Position numbers and translations under genes: made by a program. This document shows, piece after piece, positions 7,919 through 15,045 of a stretch of 32,752 nt of DNA; positions within the stretch are counted from its first letter, which is position 1, and every line of letters starts with the position of its first letter. The notes beneath the pieces were generated by a model. That model did not search any database. It was not told the DNA's origin and saw only the letters and a program-made list of their open reading frames with translations. This DNA is from Myxococcota bacterium (GTDB lineage Bacteria > Myxococcota_A > Polyangia > Polyangiales > Houyiibacteriaceae), in the NCBI GenBank assembly GCA_028284955.1, contig JANQQS010000207.1:1-32752 (forward strand). Reading direction: 5' to 3'.

Positions 7919-9162
7919 AAGGTAGACTCCAGAGAAAGCGTGGCCACAAACGCGCTGTCGTTGGGCACTGCGGCTTGACCGTAGTGAAAATCGTCGAAGG
8001 AGTAGATGAGGACATCAAACTTACCCACCAATCGCAGCCCCCGCAGAAAACCGATCTTGCCGTCGTCGCCCGGCGCCGGTGTCCACTCAGCTCGTCCGCC
8101 AAACGTCCAACTCGACATCGGCGAGAGCTCTCGGTCGCCGGTGAAAAATTGACCGCGAGGAAACCGTACGTAGTCGTCCGAAAAAAACGCGGCACCGGTT
8201 TGCGTGTAGTAACGGGCTCGCGCGCGGAGTCGCACGCTTCCCCCAAGGCGCTGCTCGTAGGCCAGCTCTGCGGTCAGCGATTGGATATCCCAAGTGTCAC
8301 GATAGAGGCGGCCGAACGTTTGCAGGGCCCCTGCCAGTGGCTTAATCCAGAGCCGAGTGCCGAGACCGGCGGCGTATCGCGCACGGTTGTTCGGATGGTT
8401 CTCCTGGGCTGCGCTCCGGCCTAGCCAGACTGCGCGATAGGGGTTTCCCTGGTATCCATCGAGAAGTTGGACGGTGACGGTCGTTTGGGTTGTGAACACT
8501 GGCGCCCACGCCTGAGTCCAGCCGCCTTGGAAGGTCTGAATACTTAGATCGAGCGATTCTCGTTCGTCGGAGTCGAAACAACCGCTGGACGTGGGCATGG
8601 CCTGTCGGTCCACGGCCTCTTGGGCGCGAGGTTGCGCTAAATTGCATACGCGATCGAAACCGCGTGCGTATGCCAAGTCGAGGCCGGTGTTTCGTTCAAA
8701 CAGCTCCGCGCGACCTCCAATGCGAAATGAATGAGACCGATAGTCGCTCTCGTGGCCGTAGCTATAGTCCAGATCTAGGCTGGCTAAGTCGCTTCGCAAG
8801 GTTACCCCGCCGGTGGCGGTGTTGCGGAGGTCATCGAGCTTGGTGGCGCTGGTGATAGCGTCCACTTCGCTAGATGGGTTGTCCACCACCCGGACACTGG
8901 CACCAGAAACGATGTCGGCCTCCCAGCCTGCGCGGATCGTCACAGCTTGCCCAGCGTCTCCGCTCAGGTTCACGGATGGGGTAATCACTGTCATGTCCAA
9001 GGGACCGCCAGCTTCACGAAACACCGTGGTGGTCGCCGAGGCCCTCGCGTCCGACCGCGCTGTGGCCGGAAAGACGACACAGAGCGCTAGCGCGCATCCG
9101 CCCGCGATAAGGGGACGGCGCGACAGTGGGACGTGCCATGTCGAGACTAGTTGCACCCGCAT
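7915..9162 (-). CDS. DUF3570 outer-membrane beta-barrel with flavinylation-like motifs
   Basis: The 415-residue protein has a signal peptide (cleavage near ATARS, about residue 37) and alternating amphipathic strands. It ends in Phe (SLESTF), as outer-membrane barrels do. I recognise DUF3570 from the conserved N-terminal region. That region contains DIVSGAS (83-89), an exact match to the D-x-x-[ST]-G-A-[ST] site modified by the FMN transferase ApbE. It also contains DAITSAT (101-107), the same pattern with Ser for Gly. DUF3570 is usually encoded next to DUF4266, as here; from memory this pair often co-occurs with apbE and thioredoxin-like genes. The ATG at 9162 overlaps the DUF4266 stop by 16 bp behind a GGGGGCGG tract. 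FMN attachment is inferred, not shown. Confidence 0.88.
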   Translation of the reverse strand: MRVQLVSTWHVPLSRRPLIAGGCALALCVVFPATARSDARASATTTVFREAGGPLDMTVITPSVNLSGDAGQAVTIRAGWEADIVSGASVRVVDNPSSEVDAITSATKLDDLRNTATGGVTLRSDLASLDLDYSYGHESDYRSHSFRIGGRAELFERNTGLDLAYARGFDRVCNLAQPRAQEAVDRQAMPTSSGCFDSDERESLDLSIQTFQGGWTQAWAPVFTTQTTVTVQLLDGYQGNPYRAVWLGRSAAQENHPNNRARYAAGLGTRLWIKPLAGALQTFGRLYRDTWDIQSLTAELAYEQRLGGSVRLRARARYYTQTGAAFFSDDYVRFPRGQFFTGDRELSPMSSWTFGGRAEWTPAPGDDGKIGFLRGLRLVGKFDVLIYSFDDFHYGQAAVPNDSAFVATLSLESTF

Positions 9163-9368
9163 CCGCCCCCGGTGACACCGCCTGCGCCGAAGGATCCTTC
9201 GCGATTGTTGAAGACGTGTTCGTCATGGGCCGCGGTTTTCCCGTCCGCGCCAAACGTCATGCTGGGGTCTGCGAGCAGTTCCTTGTCTTCCGGACGCACA
9301 GTGACGCACGCAGTGCCCCATACGCAGCAGACAATCAGGATGAACTTAGAAAAAAACTGTGAGACCAC
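9147..9368 (-). CDS. DUF4266 small lipoprotein
   Basis: The 73-residue lipoprotein has the signal sequence VVSQFFSKFILIVCCVWGTAC. The mature part carries the DUF4266 hallmarks: RPEDKELLADPSMTF, HVFNNREGSFGAGG and the C terminus GGGCGCN. The frame is open further upstream, but I choose the GTG at 9368. AGGAGGAG lies exactly 7 nt before it, and the signal peptide then begins at once. With that start the gene overlaps the end of the SH3/barrel gene by 23 bp and the start of the DUF3570 gene by 16 bp, so translation is probably coupled. The Cys pair in GCGC could bind metal or a cofactor or form a disulfide; the family's role is not established. Confidence 0.88.
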   Translation of the reverse strand: MVSQFFSKFILIVCCVWGTACVTVRPEDKELLADPSMTFGADGKTAAHDEHVFNNREGSFGAGGVTGGGCGCN

Positions 9369-10146
9369 CGCTAAACTCCTCCTGAGCCGAGTAGCGATTC
9401 GGCTCGAAGAATGCATAGGCGCGCGCTTCAATTCGCAGCGTGAGCCGGTAGCGAAAACCGAAACGCAGTCCGCCGCCGCCGTAGAGCATCGCCACCGATC
9501 CAGATTCGAGCAAGAATGTGTCGGCGTTGGGGTCGCTCACCGCCACGCCCCCGCCGACGACCACGTAGGGCACAACGGGCGAATCTGGAAAAATATTGAC
9601 CACGCCACCAGCTCCTCCGAGGAGCAACCGGCCGGCGCGAGACACCGACGCTCCCGCGGTCGCTTCGAAACCGAATTCGGGCCGAAGCATCACTGTGGGC
9701 CGTATCGCCATAAATCCTCCTCCGCCCAAAACTCCGAAGGTAATCGCGATCTCGACGGTGGCGTCGGGGATGGGCGGAGGAGCAAAAAGGCGTGGCCACA
9801 GACGACCCCCCGTCGCTTCTCCTTCGCCGACTTCGTGGTTGTACACGGCGTCGCCCATGATCCAGGCCACGGTGCCATCCTGACGACGAACTTGAAACCA
9901 GTAACCTTCGGTGGCTCTCTGGATGACCTCAAACACGTCGCCTCGCGACGCAAGCCCAATCTGCCGAAAGCCGGGTCCCGGGCCACTACGCATCGCGGCT
10001 GATTCGACGATGACGCGAGCGTAGAGCGTCGGGGAGGAGGACGGTGTTTCCGCGTGTGCTCCCGTACTGAGCGAGAGCGCCAGACTGCCGAAGAATCCGT
10101 ACTTTAGCACGCGGCAAATCATTGTTGTGGTGCGTGCGCGAGTCAC
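9346..10146 (-). CDS. SH3b-domain and outer-membrane barrel fusion protein
   Basis: The 266-residue protein starts at a GTG that overlaps the previous gene's stop (GTGA), 6 nt after AAGG. A GTG seven codons upstream is possible but less well placed. A signal peptide (ICRVLKYGFFGSLALSLSTGAHA) leads into a bacterial SH3 domain, residues about 40-105, with AAMRSGPGPGF, YWFQVRRQDGTVAWI and a closing Val-Tyr. After a short Pro-rich linker comes a Gly/aromatic-rich beta region (about 130-266) ending TVFF, typical of a small outer-membrane barrel. Bacterial SH3 domains often bind peptidoglycan, so it may tie the outer membrane to the cell wall. It sits between the cytochrome-like lipoprotein and DUF4266. 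Confidence 0.82.
   Translation of the reverse strand: MTRARTTTMICRVLKYGFFGSLALSLSTGAHAETPSSSPTLYARVIVESAAMRSGPGPGFRQIGLASRGDVFEVIQRATEGYWFQVRRQDGTVAWIMGDAVYNHEVGEGEATGGRLWPRLFAPPPIPDATVEIAITFGVLGGGGFMAIRPTVMLRPEFGFEATAGASVSRAGRLLLGGAGGVVNIFPDSPVVPYVVVGGGVAVSDPNADTFLLESGSVAMLYGGGGLRFGFRYRLTLRIEARAYAFFEPNRYSAQEEFSGGLTVFF
9376..9383 (-). promoter_or_regulatory. Ribosome-binding site of the DUF4266 gene
   Basis: AGGAGGAG on the minus strand lies 7 nt before the GTG at 9368 and inside the coding end of the SH3/barrel gene. It is the strongest Shine-Dalgarno sequence in the operon and decides the start of the DUF4266 gene. Confidence 0.8.
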
Positions 10147-10694
10147 TGTGCGCCTTGAGTAATCCACTGGATAATCAAATCCGCTTCCGCGTCGCTCGCC
10201 GCGAATATGGCGCGAGGATGCGAGTCGAGCGCGAGGGGGCGACGATAGATGGGGCTCGCAAGCGGATCACTTTGCACCGTAAAGCGTAGCGCCTCCAAGT
10301 TTCGCAAGTACGACTCAGGTGCTGGATCGAGCGTGGAGTCGTCTTCGCAGCGTGGTGGTGCGTCGCTTTCGGCTTCCGCATCGAGTCTCAGCGCCGATCG
10401 CGCGGTGTGGCAGCTTCCGGACTCGCCGGCGGCGCCGGATGCGCACGAGTTGGCGCTGATCACCTCGGGCTGGATACGGCAAAAGAAAAAGTCCTCGTTC
10501 AGGACGAGGTCCGGCGGCACAAAGTTGTCGCCGAGATCTACCGTTCCGCATCCCGAGATGCTCACCAGCATCGTGAAGCAGCATGCTCCCACCGCGCGCT
10601 CGAATGCTGCGATCGCTGGCCGACAAGCCGGCTGCCTGGTTGCGGCTTCATCCGCCGCACGTCGAGTCTCCCCTCCATCGTGTGTTGAGGTCAA
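10143..10694 (-). CDS. Lipoprotein resembling planctomycete-type cytochrome c, stretched haem motif
   Basis: This is the first gene of the operon; 183 residues from a TTG at 10694 with GAGGAA about 9 nt upstream. The hydrophobic segment ends in a good lipobox (ISGC, Cys49), although the N-terminal part before it is unusually long. The mature part follows the PSCyt1 (planctomycete cytochrome C) outline: FFFCRIQPEV (as in 'FF...VQPIL'), a Cys...CysHis unit, and a closing SDPLASPIYRRP...HP.AIF...DAEADLIIQWITQGA like the usual 'HGGG..F...D..Y..I..WI..GA'. Normally the unit is CxxCH; here it is Cys84-X10-Cys95-His96, flanked by extra cysteines at 72 and near 117. It may bind haem through a long-spaced motif or have replaced haem with disulfides. 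Confidence 0.7.
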   Translation of the reverse strand: MTSTHDGGETRRAADEAATRQPACRPAIAAFERAVGACCFTMLVSISGCGTVDLGDNFVPPDLVLNEDFFFCRIQPEVISANSCASGAAGESGSCHTARSALRLDAEAESDAPPRCEDDSTLDPAPESYLRNLEALRFTVQSDPLASPIYRRPLALDSHPRAIFAASDAEADLIIQWITQGAQ

Positions 10695-10853
10695 GCCGCA
10701 AGTTCCTCGCTTTCGTCGCTGACCGCAGCGCCTCCCCTAAGAGTGCCAAACCTCGCAGATTTCGGTCAACGAGTTCCATGATACATCACCGAGGCCGCTA
10801 CAGGAGAGCACGATCGACATCCCAATGCGGGCTGTTAGGATGCCCGCGACCGA
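10695..10853. promoter_or_regulatory. Divergent promoter region between envelope operon and MCE gene
   Basis: This 159-bp gap separates the start of the minus-strand envelope operon from the plus-strand MCE gene, so it must carry both promoters. I see the GAGGAA ribosome site of the minus-strand gene at its left edge and TTAGGA before the MCE gene at its right edge. I find no convincing -35/-10 pair or operator. Confidence 0.4.
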
Positions 10854-12308
10854 ATGCGCGATTCATGGAAGGCCGCTCGGGTGGGATTGATGGTTTTGCT
10901 AGGAATTGGCGGAATCATCGCGGTCTACTACTACGTGGACGAGCGATCTTCGGCCGGTGACGGGTACAGCGTATACGCGCTCTTCGAAGACGCACAAGGT
11001 GTGATTCCAAAATCGCGGGTCGTCATTGCGGGTATTCCAATCGGCCACATCAAGCGGGTACGCCTCAGTGGTGCGCGCGCGCGGGTCGACATTCAAGTCC
11101 GCTCAGACGTCAAGCTGCACCGCGATGCGACGGTGACTTTGCGGACCGTTTCCTTGCTGGGAGAGAAGGTGCTCGTGGTGAGTCCCGGTTCCTTGGGCGA
11201 GCCGCTTCTTCGCGACGGTGACCAAATTCGCGTCGCGGAGGGACAAGCATCCATTGAGGATGCCGTAGATACGATTGACGCGATCGCCACCAACGTGTTG
11301 GCCGTGACTGAACAGATGCGGCGCGCGTTCGGCAATGACGAGGCAGGCCAGCGTATGGAGGACTCGCTTCAAAATCTCAGTGAGGCGCTCGAGAGCGTCA
11401 ACCGGACGATCCAAATCAATGAGGATGTCATTAGTCGGGCGATTGCGAACGTCGAGTCCACGACGGAAGAGGCGGGCCCCAAACTCATCACCATTCTCAA
11501 CAATATTGAACAGGCCACCGAGCGCGTGGGTCGCGTGGTCGCGGAGGGCGAGCCCGACGTAGACGAAGCACTCGATTCAATCAATCGCTCAACCGCGCAA
11601 CTTGAGGAAGTCCTGTCCGACGTACGCCAGGTGACCGATCGGACGGCTCGAGGAGAAGGAACGATCGGTCGACTGACCCAGGACGAGGCGTTGATCGACG
11701 AAGTCGAGGGAGTCGCCGAGGGATTGAACAACCTCGTTGGTGGGATTAGCCGGCTTCAAACGGTGATCGAGCTGAGGAGCGAGTACAACTTAATCGCCAA
11801 CACCTTCAAGACCTACTTTTCGCTTCGAATTGTTCCACGAGAAGACCGCTATTTCTTGATTCAATTGGTGGACGATCCGCGTGGGTCGCTCAGCGTGAGC
11901 GAGACTCTTGTGCGACGGAGTCCGGCACTGCCTGATGAACCAGGGGAGTTTCAAGAAACCAGAATCACGCGTACGGATTCGCTGCGATTTTCGTTGCAGA
12001 TGGCGAAGCGAATTTCGTTCGCCACGTTTCGTTTCGGAATCATGGAGTCGTCAGGCGGCTTGGGAGTCGACCTGCATCTTTTCGAAGATCGTTTGGAACT
12101 GGCAAACGATGTCTTTGCGATCGGTGAGCAAGCGTTTCCCCGGCTGCGCGTTCGCGCCGCGTTCGAAGTGCTGACGCGGCTTTGGGTGGTGAGCGGTGTT
12201 GATGATGTACTCAACGATTCGAGCGACTTCTTTATGGGCTTGATGCTCCGCTTCAACGATGAAGATCTAAAGTCGATCCTGCCCTTTGTGGGTGGGCTGT
12301 CTCCGTAA
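10854..12308 (+). CDS. MCE/MlaD-family lipid-transport protein with C-terminal beta domain
   Basis: The 484-residue protein has one N-terminal transmembrane anchor (VGLMVLLGIGGIIAVYYYV, about 10-28). An MCE domain follows (about 38-125: GYSVYALFEDAQGVIPKSRVVIAGIPIGHIKRV ... LLGEKVLVVSPG), then a long helical region (about 135-305), probably a coiled coil. MCE proteins form periplasmic hexamers that carry phospholipids or other hydrophobic molecules between membranes. The C-terminal third (about 315-484) is beta-rich (YFSLRIVPREDRYFLIQLV, ATFRFGIMESSGGLGVDLHLF, LMLRFNDEDLK), resembling outer-membrane strands and absent from E. coli MlaD. Its stop overlaps the next ATG by one base (TAATG). No mlaE or mlaF lies in the window. 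Confidence 0.88.
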   Translation: MRDSWKAARVGLMVLLGIGGIIAVYYYVDERSSAGDGYSVYALFEDAQGVIPKSRVVIAGIPIGHIKRVRLSGARARVDIQVRSDVKLHRDATVTLRTVSLLGEKVLVVSPGSLGEPLLRDGDQIRVAEGQASIEDAVDTIDAIATNVLAVTEQMRRAFGNDEAGQRMEDSLQNLSEALESVNRTIQINEDVISRAIANVESTTEEAGPKLITILNNIEQATERVGRVVAEGEPDVDEALDSINRSTAQLEEVLSDVRQVTDRTARGEGTIGRLTQDEALIDEVEGVAEGLNNLVGGISRLQTVIELRSEYNLIANTFKTYFSLRIVPREDRYFLIQLVDDPRGSLSVSETLVRRSPALPDEPGEFQETRITRTDSLRFSLQMAKRISFATFRFGIMESSGGLGVDLHLFEDRLELANDVFAIGEQAFPRLRVRAAFEVLTRLWVVSGVDDVLNDSSDFFMGLMLRFNDEDLKSILPFVGGLSP

Positions 12309-13072
12309 TGGCCGCTCCCGTCGGATTTGGCCGCGGGGCCGGGTTTGTGATGGCTGGCGCCCGGTTTGTGTTCTTTCGACATCCTGGGTTGATTCGCTAT
12401 TGGATTTTCCCCTGGGTCATCAACACCGGGGTTTTTTTCCTGCTTTGCTTCGCGGTGTGGTTCTACTTCGACGATGTGGCCAATTGGATTTGGCTACCCT
12501 CGCAGTCGACGGGCGCGGTCGGCATATTGATGCGGGGGCTGCATTGGGTTCTTGCGGTGGTCGTCGCGATCCTGATGTTGGGTATAGCGGTCGTGCTCAT
12601 GGTCCTCGTAGGGGGTGTGCTGGCCGCGCCGTTCTATGACGCGCTGAGTGAGGAGGTGGAGCGCTTGGTTCAGCGGGGGGTCGATGCACCGTTGAGCGTT
12701 TCAGCCTTCCTTCGCGATGCCTTTCGTGCCGTGGGGCTCGAGCTTGTTAAGCTCGTGCTGTACCTCGCGGCGTTGGTTCCCGTGTGGCTCCTCGGGTTGT
12801 GGCTTCCCGTAGTGGGCCAGGTGATTGCTACACTTGCGGGTTTCGTATTTACGGTGACCTATTTGGCGCTCGAACATCTCGACCGCCCCGCCGCTCGCCG
12901 GGGTTACTCTATCAGCCGACGACTAGAGCTTCTAAGAACCCGATTTTTCGCTGCGTTTGGGTTCGGATGCGCAGTGTGGTGTCTCATGCTCGTTCCACTC
13001 GTGAACCTGTTGTTCATCCCCGTCGCGGTAACCGGCGGCACGTTGCTGTTCCTCGAACTGGACGAGACATAA
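12308..13072 (+). CDS. EI24/CysZ-family membrane protein
   Basis: The 254-residue inner-membrane protein has four to six hydrophobic segments (about 36-58, 78-104, 138-175, 208-248). It shows the EI24/CysZ outline: an N-terminal GFVMAGARFVFFRHPGLIRYWIFPWVINTGVFF block, the APFYDALSEEVERL loop and a C-terminal FIPVAVTGGTLLFLEL block. CysZ of E. coli is linked to sulfate uptake, but many EI24 proteins in other phyla have no known substrate. No sulfate-assimilation gene is nearby, so I do not assign one. Its ATG is fused to the MCE stop, implying translational coupling. A joint role in envelope lipid handling is inference from this pairing. Confidence 0.85.
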   Translation: MAAPVGFGRGAGFVMAGARFVFFRHPGLIRYWIFPWVINTGVFFLLCFAVWFYFDDVANWIWLPSQSTGAVGILMRGLHWVLAVVVAILMLGIAVVLMVLVGGVLAAPFYDALSEEVERLVQRGVDAPLSVSAFLRDAFRAVGLELVKLVLYLAALVPVWLLGLWLPVVGQVIATLAGFVFTVTYLALEHLDRPAARRGYSISRRLELLRTRFFAAFGFGCAVWCLMLVPLVNLLFIPVAVTGGTLLFLELDET

Positions 13073-13152
13073 CTCCTCTAGTGAATCGAATCAGACGCAC
13101 ATCGTCGAAGGCTGCGTGGCTTCCCTTCATCGGTGGTGTTGTAGGATGAATC

Positions 13153-13165
13153 AGTAGCTGCTACT
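13153..13165. promoter_or_regulatory. 13-bp palindrome upstream of secreted-protein gene
   Basis: AGTAGC-T-GCTACT is a perfect 6-bp inverted repeat, 16 bp before the ATG at 13182. It overlaps the spacer and -10 region of a weak candidate promoter (TTGTAG at 13139-13144, 17 bp, TACTTT at 13162-13167). It could be an operator or a small leader hairpin; the evidence is positional only. Confidence 0.3.
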
Positions 13166-13181
13166 TTGTTTTGGAGGAATC

Positions 13182-14021
13182 ATGGTTCGGCTGGTTGCAA
13201 CGGTACTACTCTCCGCGTTTTTTGTGATCGGGCATACCGTGAACGTGGACGCGCAACGCAGAAATCGGCGCGCCCGCCGCGTTCAAAACTCAGAGCTCGC
13301 CAAGAGTCTTGGCGAGATTCGGTGGGGTTGGACAAAGCGGCAGCTGCTCGCGCATTTTCGCCGCGAGATCAAGCGCGACTTCGAAAAACGCATCGCAAAC
13401 GCCCCTGGGGCTATCGAAGAAGATGAAGTCCGGCAGCAGCTCAGAGCGAAACTCAGTCGGCTTGAAGATGGCTACGTGGAGTTTCGTGGACGCACCACCG
13501 GGCATGATTCGGGTTTCCTTCGAGACGAGTTCACCCACAACAATGGTGAAGCACTGCTGAGGGTGCGGGGCGACGGCAGCGACGACTACTATTTCTTCAT
13601 CAACGATCGCCTATGGAAGTGGTATCGAGCGTTCGATGCCGCTGTGTTTCAAGGCGCGGATTTCAACCAGTTTCGGCAAGCCCTCGAGGGGCGCTACGGT
13701 CGCGGCAAGATTCAAACGGGAAAACTGCTCAAGAGAGCCGATGAGCGTCGCTGGATCGAATGGCAAGACCGGAAAACGCGCGCCCGAGCCATGGACAACA
13801 CAACCTTCTATGGGTTTTATTGCCTGGTATTTGAGGAGAGAAAAACACTTTCCAAGCTCTCGTCGCTGCGGGAACGGGAACCTGGCCCGCGCAATCGAAA
13901 GCACGCCTTGGTCGAAGCGGTGACCTCGGGCGATCCCGCCTCTACCCACGACGCGAATGCAGATATTGTCGACCGGGTGACCGGCCGAATTCGTAACCGC
14001 CAGCAAGCCCCGAAGGAGTAA
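13182..14021 (+). CDS. Secreted protein of unknown function
   Basis: The predicted 279-residue protein starts at an ATG 4 nt after a strong TTGGAGGA ribosome site. A classical signal peptide (MVRLVATVLLSAFFVIGHTVNVDAQ) is cleaved near Ala24, so it is probably periplasmic. The mature part is highly charged. It opens with an Arg-rich stretch, then EIRWGWTKRQLLAHF, a helical segment, and a mixed region with aromatic clusters (DDYYFFINDRLWKWY, FYGFYCLVFEER). The Arg/Pro-rich tail looks disordered. I do not recognise a family. It lies 109 bp after the EI24 gene with its own ribosome site and possible promoter, so it is likely a separate unit. Confidence 0.8.
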   Translation: MVRLVATVLLSAFFVIGHTVNVDAQRRNRRARRVQNSELAKSLGEIRWGWTKRQLLAHFRREIKRDFEKRIANAPGAIEEDEVRQQLRAKLSRLEDGYVEFRGRTTGHDSGFLRDEFTHNNGEALLRVRGDGSDDYYFFINDRLWKWYRAFDAAVFQGADFNQFRQALEGRYGRGKIQTGKLLKRADERRWIEWQDRKTRARAMDNTTFYGFYCLVFEERKTLSKLSSLREREPGPRNRKHALVEAVTSGDPASTHDANADIVDRVTGRIRNRQQAPKE

Positions 14022-14047
14022 GGGGTTCACCTCAGGTTTGCGTCGGT

Positions 14048-14065
14048 AGTTTAGCCAGTTTAGCC
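14048..14065 (+). repeat. Two tandem copies of a 9-bp sequence (AGTTTAGCC)
   Basis: AGTTTAGCC is repeated exactly twice in direct succession in the 151-bp gap before the first FHA gene, about 108 bp before its TTG start. A TAAAAT hexamer at 14145-14150 could be the -10 box of this gene. The repeat could be a binding site for an activator. Nothing else supports this. Confidence 0.3.
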
Positions 14066-14172
14066 CGGCAGCTCTCTCGCGTGTGGGTAGATGTGCTCTC
14101 GAACGAACAGTGCATACTCTCACGCGGCTCGACATCGGGTATGGTAAAATAAGTCTGAGGAGGACGGGCCCC

Positions 14173-15036
14173 TTGGCGCGATATCGCCTTCGGTTCTTGT
14201 TACAAGAGTTCGATTTGCTTGGACCAGAAGTGATTCTTGGCCGGAGCCCGGAATGCCACATTACGATCGAAGATCCGCTCGTTTCGAGACGACACGCGCG
14301 GATCAAGTTGGGGAACGACCATGCAGTTGTCGAAGATCTTGGAAGCCGCAATGGCGTCCGGGTGAATGGCAAGCGCATTGAGTCGCCCAACCCTCTCGAC
14401 AACGGCGATCGGATTCGCATTGGAACACAGGAGCTCGTGTTCTTTATCGCAGGGGCTCGGGAGAAATCGTCGCGCACCACTGGTTTCATGCGACTGTGCC
14501 GCGCTTGCGGGGTGCCGTATCCAGAGGGAATCAGTTGTTGTCCTCATTGCGGCGCTGATGATGCCGAGGAAGACACTACGATCTCAGGGCTGGTCGTTGA
14601 ACCGCAACGAAGTTGGACGTTTCGGTTGCTCGGTGAGGTGATCGATCGTGCTTTGGGAGCTGGTCGTCCCGACGAAGCCGAGCGGGTGTTGCGGCGCGCA
14701 GCCGAAGAAATGGACGAGCGAATGTCAGCCGGAGAGCGTCTTGACCCCGAACAAGTGGCAACGATTACCGGGTACGCTCTTAGACTGGCCGCCATTCGCA
14801 GAGATGCAGAGTGGCTTTCTTGGGCTCTCACTGTTCATCGGGGGCAGCAGATGGTTCCGTCGGAGCAGGTACTGACCCATCTCGAACAATTGGACTCCTC
14901 CACCGTGCCGAGTTTGGCATCACTGGTTGAGCAGTTTGCAGTCTGGATGCGTTCCGTTCCGGGGATGGATGGGCCCGACGATGTGGTGCTGGATCGGCTA
15001 GAGCGGCTCACCACCCGCGGTTCGGCGGGCGAGTAG
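14173..15036 (+). CDS. FHA-domain zinc-ribbon signalling protein (paralogue 1)
   Basis: The 287-residue protein starts at a TTG 9 nt after GAGGAGG (14157-14163). The start is confirmed by its paralogue at 15046-15939, since both begin MAR[YF]RLR. Residues about 1-95 are a forkhead-associated domain, which binds phosphothreonine, with the conserved residues in ILGRSPECHITIEDPLVSRRHARI and EDLGSRNGVRVNGKRI. A zinc ribbon follows (CRACGVPYPEGISCCPHC, about 106-123), then an EEDTT motif near 131 and a helical C-terminal domain (about 150-287). It is cytoplasmic with no membrane segment. It likely reads the output of Ser/Thr kinases, one of which is encoded at 22591-25614. Its stop lies 9 bp from that of the paralogue. 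Confidence 0.9.
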   Translation: MARYRLRFLLQEFDLLGPEVILGRSPECHITIEDPLVSRRHARIKLGNDHAVVEDLGSRNGVRVNGKRIESPNPLDNGDRIRIGTQELVFFIAGAREKSSRTTGFMRLCRACGVPYPEGISCCPHCGADDAEEDTTISGLVVEPQRSWTFRLLGEVIDRALGAGRPDEAERVLRRAAEEMDERMSAGERLDPEQVATITGYALRLAAIRRDAEWLSWALTVHRGQQMVPSEQVLTHLEQLDSSTVPSLASLVEQFAVWMRSVPGMDGPDDVVLDRLERLTTRGSAGE

Positions 15037-15045
15037 TTCCCCCAC

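Noticed and set aside
7672-8424. 250-residue plus-strand open frame
   Set aside because: It is antisense to the DUF3570 and lipoprotein genes, with low-complexity basic composition.
9151-10002. 283-residue plus-strand open frame
   Set aside because: It is antisense to the DUF4266 and SH3/barrel genes, which have real signal peptides and domains.
10854-13072. Complete Mla lipid-transport operon
   Set aside because: Only the MCE protein is present; no permease, ATPase or MlaC/MlaB gene is found nearby.
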